Of a stretch of 64,000 bases of DNA, positions 12,229 to 22,389 are shown in pieces (the stretch's first letter is position 1; each line of letters begins with the position of its first letter). Both the position numbers and the translations under genes were made by a program. The notes beneath the pieces are model-generated. The model ran no database searches and was not told where the DNA came from. It saw only the letters and a list, made by a program, of their open reading frames with translations. The stretch is from contig JAFFJZ010000001.1 of NCBI GenBank assembly GCA_018340375.1, forward strand, positions 34,216,001-34,280,000, given 5' to 3'. The DNA comes from Gonatopus flavifemur (taxonomy: Eukaryota > Arthropoda > Insecta > Hymenoptera > Dryinidae).

Positions 12229-12717
12229 ATGGTAGTACGGTCAGAAAAACATTCTTTTTCTCATGGTTAAAACGGGTGTTCCGGCCACAGGTCACAATTT
12301 TCAATCTAGAACAAAAGTTTTCGGACGATTTTTTCGAAAAAAAATTTCAAAATGACGCCATTTTCTTCAAAACTTGTTTTTCGAAAAAATCCCACATAGA
12401 TAGCTAGATTTCCAGCTATATTTCGAGGAACTTTCTTATTTTTGTTCTAGATTGAAAATTATGACCTGTAGCGGTACGCCTGTTTTAACCTTAAGAAAAA
12501 GAAGTTTTTTTTGACCGCACTACGATGCCGCCATTTTGGATGGCAAAAATTGAATAAAAAGTGTTTTTTTGTACCCAAAGACTAGTAATTTCATACGCAA
12601 AAGACCCCATACATTTATAATTTTTTTTTACTCTATGCCAACACTTTGAAAATAACGTCGATTTTTCCGTCTGCAAAGTGATATTACCCCTTGACGGGAT
12701 ACTAGCGATGGTACCAA

Positions 12718-13085
12718 ACCTCTCTTTCTATCGTGTAGGCGTGTCCTTTTCTATCCAACGTGCTCTGTTGGTAAGCGCTAGTAACCCCTTAAGGGGATAC
12801 TAGTGCCGGGGCGCTAGCCATTTTGTATTGGCTAGTTTATTCAAAAAGTACTGAATCAATTCGTACAAACTAAGTTTCTAAAGATTCCTCATGGCTTACA
12901 GAATCTTTGGAAACTCAGTTTGGATGAATTAATTCAATAGTTTTTGAATAAACTGGCCAATACGAAATGGCTAGCGTCCCGGCACTAGTAACCACTTGAG
13001 GGGAATCTGAACGTTTTTTCGGACCTTCCTTTCCATCGTATAGACGTGTCTTTTTCTGAACAATGTGCTTGGCTGATAACGCCTG
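12718..13085. repeat. Direct repeats flanking element C
   Basis: CCTCTCTTTCTATCGTGTAG at 12719 and CCTTCCTTTCCATCGTATAG at 13024 start a matching stretch of about 60 bases (GCGTGTCCTTTTCT / ACGTGTCTTTTTCT, ACGTGCTC / ATGTGCTT). They are much longer than a target duplication, so element C entered a pre-existing tandem unit or moved with a duplicated flank. Confidence 0.5.
12789..12999. mobile_element. TTAA element C
   Basis: A 203-bp unit between TTAA (12789-12792) and TTGA (12996-12999), with arms of about 65 bases: GGGGATACTAGTGCCGGGGC, GCTAGCC, TTATTCAAAAA. It is non-coding. It sits between two diverged direct repeats (12718-12782 and 13023-13085). Confidence 0.68.
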
Positions 13086-15479
13086 TATTTTCGTAAGGGA
13101 ATGCCGTCGCGAGAACACTTGTTTTAACATATTCGACCACAATTCACTGTAGTTTCTAATTGAAATAGAATTATTTTTACTATTCGTAGTAACTATAAAT
13201 AGACACATTTATCCACTACTATGTAAACCACCCATGATGAATTTCTACATGGAAATTCATGAACGATTTCCAACATTATTTTTAATTCCTCAGAAATTTA
13301 CTGTCTCATTATCAATGTTTCTTATCCCACGTACGATGCGTTTCTCTTATCATCATAAAAAAAATTGTATACGATGTTATAGTTGAGAATCATGTATCTT
13401 GTAACAAAATGAAAAAGGAAGTTCACATCATGAACATAACATATCAAATAAAGTAAACAGAATGTAATCATCACAACTTTGTTCGTTCTATGAGAATATT
13501 AGTGACCACAAATTATGCCAGTGGTTAATTTTTTTTATTTATCTGCTAATGAACTGAATTCATCTGTTATAAAAACTCATATGAACGACGTACTCGATGT
13601 CGTAAAGCCGAATGAGATTAGAAAATTTAATTCAATTGACTGAAATTGAAATAATGTCAGTGAGTTTCTTGTAATCATTTTATTACATCCCACTTTGAAA
13701 GTTTTTTGTAAACGTATATATATTTAGATTTCTTTCCATGAGATATTCGTTCTATATAACTTTTATGAATCAAACAACAAATATGAATGCTGCTCCCTAT
13801 AATAATTGAGATAATAGCATTGGAATGAAATTTTATTCGATTACGATTGATAACTGTCAAAACAAATTTGTATTGATATGAAATGACAAAAGAAAATATA
13901 TGCTCAACACGAACGTATTGATAAATGTTTTCTTCGCTGGTATATACAATATGATCGCGTTCGTCTGGTAGACTTCCTTTTCTCGATCGAGTTTCACGGT
14001 TGACCGAAACGACAGTGACTTATTAACACATTTAACACCGTCCTTCAAAGTGGTCGTTTCTAGTTTCTACTGGCCCGCACCACACCATGCCGTATACCCA
14101 TTTGAACTGCAATGCGTTTGAAGAACGATGCTTGTTTTCGAATAATAACGCTATTAAAATGTGTCTGCAGCCCTCCATTACCATAATCTCGGGTTAATAG
14201 TTCAAGCATTGATATATACATATTCATTCTAATTATTTAGATGAATCCTTTCAGTTTAAGTAAAAATACTCAGCTGCGCTATCTGTTGAATATTTTTCGA
14301 CTACAGTTCTAGTATTGTACCTACGATGATTTATGATATTCGAAATCATATCTTCATCCATACTTAAAATCATACCATGTTTCCCTATTGATTCCATATG
14401 GGAATCCACACAGAAATTCAGAGTTTTCTATGGTTTTCTACTTGAATGCCTACTTGCTCTCTCAGATGTGAAATTTTTCTCATGGATTCCTAGGAATTCC
14501 AAGTGGATTTTTTGAGCTTCCTATGATGGGACGTTCGGATGGGTAACTGGATTCACACTTGGATTTTTTCAATAGGGTTAAATACGGAGAATTATGTATA
14601 TCGTATATTGAATTTATTCGTAATGAGAGATTTTTCCATGATGATGTGGTATATTTGAATAACTGATTAGTAAGGAAGCTGCATATAACTATTCGATGAA
14701 AGTTGACATAAAACTTCTTCTCTGTGAAATGATGACAGTAAAGTTCTTCCAGAGATAGGAAACTTTCATTTATGATTGCGTGGACTCTTTCTCCTCTAGG
14801 AGGATTCAACAATGAAAAAGCAAAATAGTTCCTCAAAAATTCAATAAAAATTGATAGAGAGAATTAATCACTGAGAAGGGAAAATAAAACTTCTATGCTA
14901 AACAAATTCTTAAACTGTTTCGTTGTTTTATACCTGAGCGAATGACACTTTCCTCGTTCTTTCAATCCAAAAATGCCATTCCAATGACTAATTCAACAAA
15001 ATAAAGAATGGGAATGGAGCTTTGAAAGTTTCTTCAATTTTTCAGACGTGAAAACTTATTTCACCACTGCGTGAGTGGATTTAATAAATTTCTGGTTTTG
15101 TGAAAATGAAAAGATCAAGTCGGTTCAAGGAATTTTTCTAACAGAGGCCAGCATTTCGTGTGACATTTTGCGGAGATGTCAGTTTCAAGAAACAAAGTAA
15201 TACAGTGAGAAGAGAAATGATGGTGAGTAGCCGACAGAACGGAGATGTTTGAATTTCACTGAATTTACGCATTTTGTCTAATTCCATGCCGAAATAGATT
15301 TCGGCGAGGTAATTCGAGTAGAAAATATTCTATATTTATAAGTACGTAGGATATTTGAAACGTATAAAAGTATTTTATGTATGTACAAATATAGAATACT
15401 TTCAACATTCTTGTGCTACTGGAAAATATATTTGGGAGCAAAAACTAACAATGGGATATACCGTAGTACGTATTGGTGC
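13086..15479. other. No gene seen
   Basis: AT-rich, without repeats I can match. The frame 14480-14836 on the minus strand has no recognisable motif. Confidence 0.45.
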
Positions 15480-15704
15480 CTACTTGGCTTCTTTGTCAAA
15501 GTTTCGAAGTTCGAAAGAAACTTTCAAGCTTTCGATGGTATCCATTGAAACTGATTTTAATAGAACTATTTCACAGAAAGTGATCCAATTGATGGCCCGG
15601 ATGCTAAAACTCGCTGAGCGCTCGAACATGTTCCGAATATCATCCAAGAGCCCAATGAATTCGTCAGAATACACATTTTTCTCATGAGAAATTTGTTTCC
15701 TTGA
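15480..15704 (-). CDS. Possible orphan exon, unrecognised
   Basis: An open frame of about 75 codons on the minus strand, not obviously repeat-derived (YSDEFIGLLDDIRNMF, INWITFCEIVLLK). A possible acceptor (TATTGATCAAG) lies just upstream and a weak donor (CAAGTAGGC) at the end. I recognise no family. It may be a chance frame; the opposite strand is also open here. Confidence 0.15.
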   Translation of the reverse strand, partial: SRKQISHEKNVYSDEFIGLLDDIRNMFERSASFSIRAINWITFCEIVLLKSVSMDTIESLKVSFELRNFDKEAK

Positions 15705-15929
15705 TCAATAGTTTGTGAGATAAAAATTGAAAGGTGAGAATTTCCATTTCCTGAAAATCAATAAAATTCAAACTATATTTTGCGATCACTCAGCGAGAAT
15801 TGATTGGAAATACTTGAATTTTGGTGTACAGCTTCATCAATGATCCCCGATACCACCTAGTGAGTTCAATTTGTCGAAATATCTCATCGTTCAATGAATA
15901 TTTAATAATAAACAAATTCATGTTGAGAA

Positions 15930-16158
15930 CACGCGTTTCCGAGTTTCTGCTATTTTAGCAAGATATTTGCTAATTCAGCAAAATTTCCTAGTTGTCTGTA
16001 TATCTACAATCTCGGATTGCTGAATGGCAAGCGCTTGTTAAAAGAGCAAGATTTTTGCTGTGACAGCAAATTATTTGCTAATTCAGCAACAAGTTTTGCC
16101 ATATCAGCAAAGCAAATCTTCGAGGTTTGCTGTTTCAGCAACTTTTTTTCTCTGAGTG
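15930..16158. mobile_element. AGCAAA word element, copy 2
   Basis: Repeats TTTGCTGNNNCAGCAAA-like words (TTTGCTGTGACAGCAAA, TTTGCTAATTCAGCAA). The right end is TTTTTTTCTCTGAGTG followed by TA. The left end is not resolved. Confidence 0.45.
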
Positions 16159-16524
16159 TATTCTGGTTATTATACTAAGACAAAAATTTGGTTCTCCTAA
16201 CCTGAAAAATGTAATCAATTTTGGCATAAACCACTTTTTCTAGACATCACAACTATATTTTCTGATGAATAGCACCAGATTTCAAGTTATTGTAACCACA
16301 AATGTTCCAATCAGGTTGTTTTTCTGTCAGTGTATGAATATATGAGTTCATGTAAAAACGGTGAATATACAGGGTCTCCCAGAATTGGCGGACTGGATTT
16401 TACAGATGTATCCTACAGCCCAAAAGTAATAATTTCCCGTATTGGAAATTTTTTTTCGAAGCTTCGTCTCTGAGATCTGAGCATCTTTAGATTTTTTTTC
16501 TAATCCAAATTACTCAACACAGGC

Positions 16525-16625
16525 ATGCTAGTGACTCACTTTTCTCACTTTTCCTCACTTTTTTCCATTTCCCTCACTATCCCTCACTTATTTTGTGAAT
16601 TCTCACTTTTCTCACTTTTTCCATG
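16525..16625. repeat. CTCACTTTT low-complexity tract
   Basis: Irregular repeats of CTCACTTTT and CCCTCACT. A similar tract lies at 20945-21030. No gene. Confidence 0.5.
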
Positions 16626-17571
16626 ATCAGTGTGTCAATATTGTCCAATTTCAATTTTTTTTTTTTTATTCCGTCATATATATCATCCGACAATGATGAG
16701 CGAGTGTTACTTCCGTTAGTACTATGGTTTTTGTGTTATGATTCACAGGAATCATTTAGAGTTATTCAATTTAGTCGAAGAAGATTATTGTATTATATTG
16801 AAAGTGTTACCAAAAATCTGACTGCGTGAAACAGCGGAGGAAAGGAATGAGAAGCAAACTTAAAAATCGAAATATCACTAATCATCGAACTAATCAAACT
16901 AACTTCCAAGATAACATTGACTGCGTGCAAAACTTGAGACCGTTATGCACGCGAGAATTTGCGTGTGATTTGCGTGCAACCCACCTGTGATCGATACTGT
17001 TGCTCGCAAATCGCGCGCCATGATCTAGTGCATATCTTGTTTAAATTCTTCATGAATTCACGCTCACATCGTTTGCAAAAACCTGTGGATTGAGGGGGAT
17101 TTTCTGAGAGTGAAATGATTGGATATTCGGTGAAAATGTTGCCCGCAAGTTGCGTACAATTGGGAGAAACTTGTTGAGTGAAAAATATATGTATATGCTA
17201 GGGTATATTCAAATGTACTCCTAGAATGCAATTATTGAAATAATTTATAAAAAAAAGCAAAAACAAAATGAAGTATGGATGCAAATAATTAATATGCATA
17301 ATGGAGATCTCAAATTGATGTTCTGTTGCAGAAGAGAATTTCTTATCGATTGTTCAAAAAAGAATTATTGTTTGAACAACTGATCGACAAAAAAGAGTGA
17401 CAAAGAATTACCAACGTCTTATTATTTTCTTTCATTATGTACTGTTCCATATGTTCATCCTGATTTTTTTATAAAAAGTAATGAATTATTCAAAACATGA
17501 AATTTGTGGGTGATAAGTTCTCTTAGAGGACTAATGAATTATGAAAAAAGAATTCCTCCGGAATTCTCCTA

Positions 17572-18860
17572 CCAGGTGTGTAAGTATGAAACCGGAATTT
17601 TTGTACAGAAAAAACACGTTCATTGTAATGATATGACACAAAGTAACTTATTCAAAGTATTGTCCGTCGCTATCTATACATTTTTTCCATCTTTCTGGCA
17701 ATTTGTGGATTCCGCGCCAAAAGAACTGTTGCTCTTTTGAGGCAAACCAGTCATCGAGCCGTTCTCGTACATCTTCGTAAGAAGTAAAGCGCTGTTCAGC
17801 AAGTGCGTGTCCCATCGATGCAAACAAGTAGTAATCGGATGGGGCAAGGTCCGGTGAGTAAGGCGCGTGCTGAAGAATCTCCCAACGGAACGACTCTATC
17901 GTTTCCTGGACCTGTTTTGCTTTGTGTACTGGTGCATTGTCATGCAGCAAAATCACCTTGTGTCGTCTTTGTTGGTATTCTGGTCGTTTGTCACGCAAAA
18001 CTCGATCCAAATCGATCATTTGTTGTCGGTAGCGTTGAGTATTGACAGTTTCCCCAGGTTTCAGCAGCTCTTAGTAGATTACGCTCTTCTGATCCCACCG
18101 AACACACAGCATTGTCTTTCGTCCGTAGCGGTTTGGTCTTGCCGTCGATGTTGATGGTACACCCGGAGTAACGCATGACTTTTTGCGCTTAGGATTCTCG
18201 AAATATATCCACTTTTCATCGCCAGTCACAATTCGATGGAGAAATCACTTTCTTTGGAACCTGGCCGGCAGCATTTCGCATGATGTTTTGCGGTTTTCCT
18301 GCTGTTTTTCGTTGAGTTCACGTGGAACCCATGTCCCCACCTTTTGTATTTTTCCCATGGCTTTCAACCGAAGGGAGATGGCTTCTCCGGTCACCTTTAA
18401 CTGATTAACCGCCAGTTGTTGTTGTGTTTGAGCGTCGTCTTCGTCCAACGAGGCTTGCAGGTCAGCGTCTTCAAACTTTTTCGGTGGTCTTCTACGTTCT
18501 TCGTTCCTGACGTCAAAATCGCCACTTTTGAACCGTTTGAACCACTCGAAACACTGTGTTTTACCGAGAGCATGCTCACCAAACGCCTCCACAAGCATTC
18601 GATGCGATTCGGCTGCGGTTTTCTTCAGATGAAAACAGAAAAGTAGTGCTGTCCGCAAATCGTAATTTGTTGGCGCAAAACTCGACATGTTTATTTCTAA
18701 TAAACTAATGCCACTGAATGAAACTCGTGTTATTGTGAGTTGGAAATCTCTGTCGGATATCAATACAATAACAAGACACCGCTGACGTGATGTGTCGGTA
18801 ACTGCATCGACATCTAGCGCCACCTATGGGCAAATTCCGGTTTCATACTTACACACCTGG
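17572..18860 (-). mobile_element. Mariner 2 element with near-perfect TIRs
   Basis: A 1289-bp element whose ends, counted with the TA duplication, are identical for 31 bases in inverted orientation (17570-17600 and 18832-18862). They start CCAGGTGTGTAAGTATGAAA. TA duplications flank it at 17570-17571 and 18861-18862. Full-length structure with a dead transposase points to mobilisation in trans or to recent decay. Confidence 0.92.
17648..18688 (-). pseudogene. Mariner 2 transposase, frameshifted (DD34D)
   Basis: It starts MSSFAPTNYDLR at 18688, with an intact helix-turn-helix region (MLVEAFGEHALGKTQCFEWFKRF) and linker (LNEKQQENRK). The frame breaks near 18245 and again between about 18020 and 18180. 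The last part, 18019-17648, carries HDNAPVHKAKQ and YSPDLAPSDYYLF with 34 residues between the two Asp, and ends DGQYFE. It covers the full family length of about 345 residues, but the frame is broken at least twice. Confidence 0.9.
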
Positions 18861-18862
18861 TA

Positions 18863-19010
18863 CACTGTAAGAAAAACGGCGGTATTAGAGAAAGTCCACC
18901 CCCAATGGTGTTGTTTCAACACCTTGCGGTGTTATTATAACATCGAATTTCGGGATGGACTCCTATAGAATCCATGCAGTGTTGATTCTGACACCCCTTT
19001 CTTTACAATG
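18863..19010. mobile_element. Short TIR element next to mariner 2
   Basis: The left end CACTGTAAGAAA and right end TTTCTTTACAATG are inverted matches. The interior repeats GGTGTT and AACACC. Mariner 2 inserted exactly at the TA on its left border. Confidence 0.42.
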
Positions 19011-19321
19011 TGAAGCTCTGAAATTTATAACGAATCAAAAACTCTCCGAATAGAATTCGATTCGAGTTCTTCGAGAATTCTTCTGGGACTGTAATGCTGT
19101 GTGGGAATAGAGAGACTTCCCCCGATGGGACTCTATAGTGATAGAATGATACCACACGAATCTATCCTTATTTGATTTCTATGGGTATTATTGTTTTTCA
19201 CCAGTTATGCACGATGTATCATTCGTACCTCCTTCCAGAATGCCCACTTTTGGGAAGTCAGGGAAAGTTCAAGGAAGTGAAAATCGATCATGGAGAATTA
19301 GGGAGTGGAAGAAACAATTCT

Positions 19322-20031
19322 AGAAACCCCCACAGCACAAGCATGTCCCAAATAAACTCTCTTTACTCTCTAAATACGGAAAAGGCAAAATTTCACTTGA
19401 ACGGAAAGACAGGTTCCCTTCTGGCTGCCTGAAGAGTGAAATTCCACTCTGTTAGAGTGATGATTCATTCTTCAGGCAGCCAGAAGGGAACCTATCTTCT
19501 CGTTCGAGTGGGAATCTGACTCTTTCTAATTTAAAGAGTAAGTCAGTTCCAAAAGAATTCATAATGAATTCTTGAGAATTATTCAAGAGTTCTCTTCGAA
19601 TACTAGGGTTTCATAAAGAACTCATTCTGAACTGTCATACCGGAATTCAACATTACCAGGGTGCTGTGTGGGAAGTCAAGGAATTATTGAAGGACTGCAG
19701 AAATTGATTCAAATGAGAAAGTGGAATATTTCTAGTGACATTTGAATTAATTGTATCGAGATCTTGACAAGAAAGTATTTAAAAAAGAGCCTTAATTGAG
19801 CAGCATGAATTAAATAACTTCATGTGTTCATGTGTTTCAGTATTCAATTTTTCGTAGTAATAGAGAAGATTGCAGTTACACAAGACAAAAGATACTATTT
19901 TATGTAGTTGCATGCATTTTTTCATGATTGAACACAAACAAAATTTCTCTCAAATAATGATTGTTGCAATTCTTTCGGAACTATCGTGGTGGGAATTGAT
20001 TTGGGACATGCTTGTGCTGTGTGAGATTTCT
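19322..20031. mobile_element. AGCAC-end element with exact 20-bp TIR core
   Basis: ACAGCACAAGCATGTCCCAA at 19332-19351 is exactly inverted at 20001-20020, and similarity continues into AGAAACCCC / GAGATTTCT. The interior includes a GAGTG-word hairpin (19363-19536, CTGGCTGCCTGAAGAGTG and its inverse) and further GCTGTGTGGGA words near 19095 and 19670. Confidence 0.55.
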
Positions 20032-20100
20032 GGTAGGACATAAGCAAATGGATGCTGGTAGAATTTCTAAGATTGAAGCTCAATTATGATAACATATTCT

Positions 20101-20213
20101 CCCAGCGCACATAGCACACAAGTTCAGAAAGAGTTCATAAAGAATTCAATTGGAGCTTGGAAAATTCAATATGAGTTTTCAAGATTTCTTTTTGAACTCC
20201 TGTGCTGTGTAGG
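20101..20213. repeat. Small AGCAC-end hairpin
   Basis: CACATAGCACACAAGTTCAG and TTTGAACTCCTGTGCTGTGT form the ends of a 113-bp unit. It is one of several with ends of the type CCCA.A.AGCAC in this window. Confidence 0.4.
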
Positions 20214-20321
20214 ACATAACAGGTTGGTTATCAATTTCCTAATCGAAATTTATAAAACAAATCAAATTCTTCTCTCGAAGATTGTCATTTTATTCTATTT
20301 CTCATCCTATGATATTCAATT

Positions 20322-20611
20322 TTAACGGTTCAAGTACACACAAGTGCAAATTCGCACCAACCATTTGAAGACTTTTCGTTTTTCGTCAAAAATTGATTTC
20401 TTCTCGTGTTTTTTCACTGATCAAATGAAATATTTGTGAATTTTCTTCCACGCCGCGTTAATCTGCACAGTTATCCTTCAAATTGAAAAAAAGTAAGGTC
20501 AAATTTGTCGAACAGGAACCAAGTTATTATTTGGTACAGTTGCGTCGTGGTGCGAATTTGCACCTATGGTACACCCAAGGTGTGAAAGGATGTGTGTACT
20601 TGAGGGGTTAA
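20322..20611. mobile_element. TTAA element D
   Basis: TTAA at both ends. The inner ends CGGTTCAAGTACACACA and, inverted, CCCCTCAAGTACACACA are followed by paired GTGCAAATTCGCACCA segments. 282 bp between targets. Non-coding and piggyBac-like by target. Confidence 0.66.
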
Positions 20612-21423
20612 TATTACTTTAACTTATGGATTTTATGAACATTTAATGTGCTGTAATTGAATACTGGCATGAAACAGTGTTTACCATTGAATGAGGTGAA
20701 TTCATAGTAAATTGGTTATTCATCATTCTGAAAATTACAGTTCAGTCTTTACATTGTGGATAATCTTCATCAATATCATTCTGATGATATTTTTTACATT
20801 TTCTCCACTATAACAATTAATTTTCCGCCACTGGTCCCAAGTTAATATGATACTGATTGTTGATTCCATTAGTATTAATACAATCAGTAATTATTTACCT
20901 GTTTTATTTGCATATCCAATCATACAATTATATTCAAAGTAAATCACTTTTCACTCACTTTTTCAATCGAAAACTCACTTTTTACTCACTTTTCTCCACT
21001 AGCAACTCACTTTTCTCACTTATTTGAAACCATTGAACCGCTAGCACGCCTGTCAACAGCATTGTGTCCTACAAACTTCAGCTTAACGACATTGGCTCAC
21101 TAGGAAAATGGCGGGTCCCTTGAGGAAAAATGAAAGTATCCTATCATCTCTCAATTCGAAGTTATAGCAATTCGAAATTTTTTGGCTTCCAGCCAATCAG
21201 AATTCAGCAGCTCTGAATTATTTCAGTTCTGAAACAAAGAATGACCGGATAGTTCAATTTTTTCCAGAGATCCGCGGTTTTTCAACTTCCTTGATGGTGT
21301 TCAATTGCTGTTGGGTTATTCAGATTTTTAGAGAAATCTAAAAACACGGATACCTCAAAAACTGAGTCTCAAAAAAAATTATTCAATTCGGAGAATTATT
21401 ACATTTTGGGTGCAGAATACACT

Positions 21424-21692
21424 CTCTGTATCTGGAAGAGTGAAAAATCAAGCGTTTCACTCCACTAAGTCTCAGAAAAGAGCCAGTCCACTCCGAGTGG
21501 GATTCTCACTCGTTTCGAGTTAACTTTCACTCTTTTAGAGTGGAAAATTCACTCTAAAATTGGAGTGACTGAGAGTTTCTAACCTCAAACCTTAGACTTC
21601 CACTCTGAAAGAGTGGGAATTTCACTCGAAATTTCGATAAGCTCACTTCTGGCTGCCTAAAGAGTGAAATCTCACTCTAAAAATTTTAGAAA
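21424..21692. mobile_element. GAGTG/CACTC word MITE, copy 2
   Basis: It shares TTTCACTCCACTAAGT, CACTCGTTTCGAGT, TTTCTAACCTCAAACC and TGGCTGCCTAAAGAGTG with the copies at 396-667 and 56176-56446. Its outer ends are more diverged. Confidence 0.6.
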
Positions 21693-22306
21693 GCATCTGG
21701 AGAATCTGGTCCACGGATTCTGGAGCACCCTGTATAATTTGAATAAAAAATGTCCATAAGCATGATTGTAGTTTTTTTTTTCATTTTCTTTCATAATTCT
21801 GTTCATTTCAGGAACAAGAAGAAGAAAGGATTGTATAAAATTTCCGAAAATCGGTGAAAGATTACGTGAATATTCTGATGATTCAGTCCCGATCAAAAGT
21901 CGTTTATGAATGATGAATAAATTACTTCGTGAGCGGGGTAATGTTGTTGATAAATCACACTTGAATACAATCTAAGCGAATGAACTGTGCGTGAACTGGT
22001 TGAGTGAAAAAAAGCTAACTGGAGGCATAACAATGATTTATTTCTTGGCTAGAAATGATTGGTGGCATCTTCTTAATCTTGTCTTTATTCAAGCTTTGTT
22101 ACACAGAAGTAAATGAATTAGCCGTGAGAGGGAAGCAGCTATTATTTAGCTGTTATAACTAAATTTTTAGCTTCCTCAGCGAAAGTTTAGCTAATGTTGC
22201 TAGGAAATTAACTGCTCTGTGGCTGATGAGATATTTAATCTGAATAGTCAAAATTCAGCTGACTCTTGGGAAATTTTTCCACATCTTTGCACCACATGAT
22301 TTTGCT

Positions 22307-22386
22307 CATTTTTCCCTCTAAACATGGAAAAGAATGAGGAAATTTTGCAAGTTTATGGAAATGGACAGGGAAAATTTTTCTACGGG
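22307..22386. repeat. GCAAGTTTATGGAAATG repeat, copy 1
   Basis: Shares GGAAATTTTGCAAGTTTATG and ACAGGGAAAA...TTCTACGGG with 34099-34217 and 45873-45961. The 34-kb copy shows it is a short TIR unit (CCCTTAGGAAAGTTTTCC and, inverted, CCCATAGAAGAGTTTTCC). Confidence 0.5.
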
Positions 22387-22389
22387 GAT

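Larger units (their letters stand above)
11106..12694. mobile_element. TTAA element A, interrupted by the AGATCT array
   Basis: The ends GGAGTAATATCACTTTG and, inverted, GGGGTAATATCACTTTG are flanked by TTAA (11106-11109) and TTGA (12691-12694). The arms stay paired for about 170 bases through TATGAAAGTACTAGTC and CAAAATGGCGGCAT. A second inner hairpin lies at 12265-12500. The left arm is interrupted by the AGATCT element. It is homologous to 31978-32662. TTAA targets are typical of piggyBac elements; no transposase is present. Confidence 0.78.
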
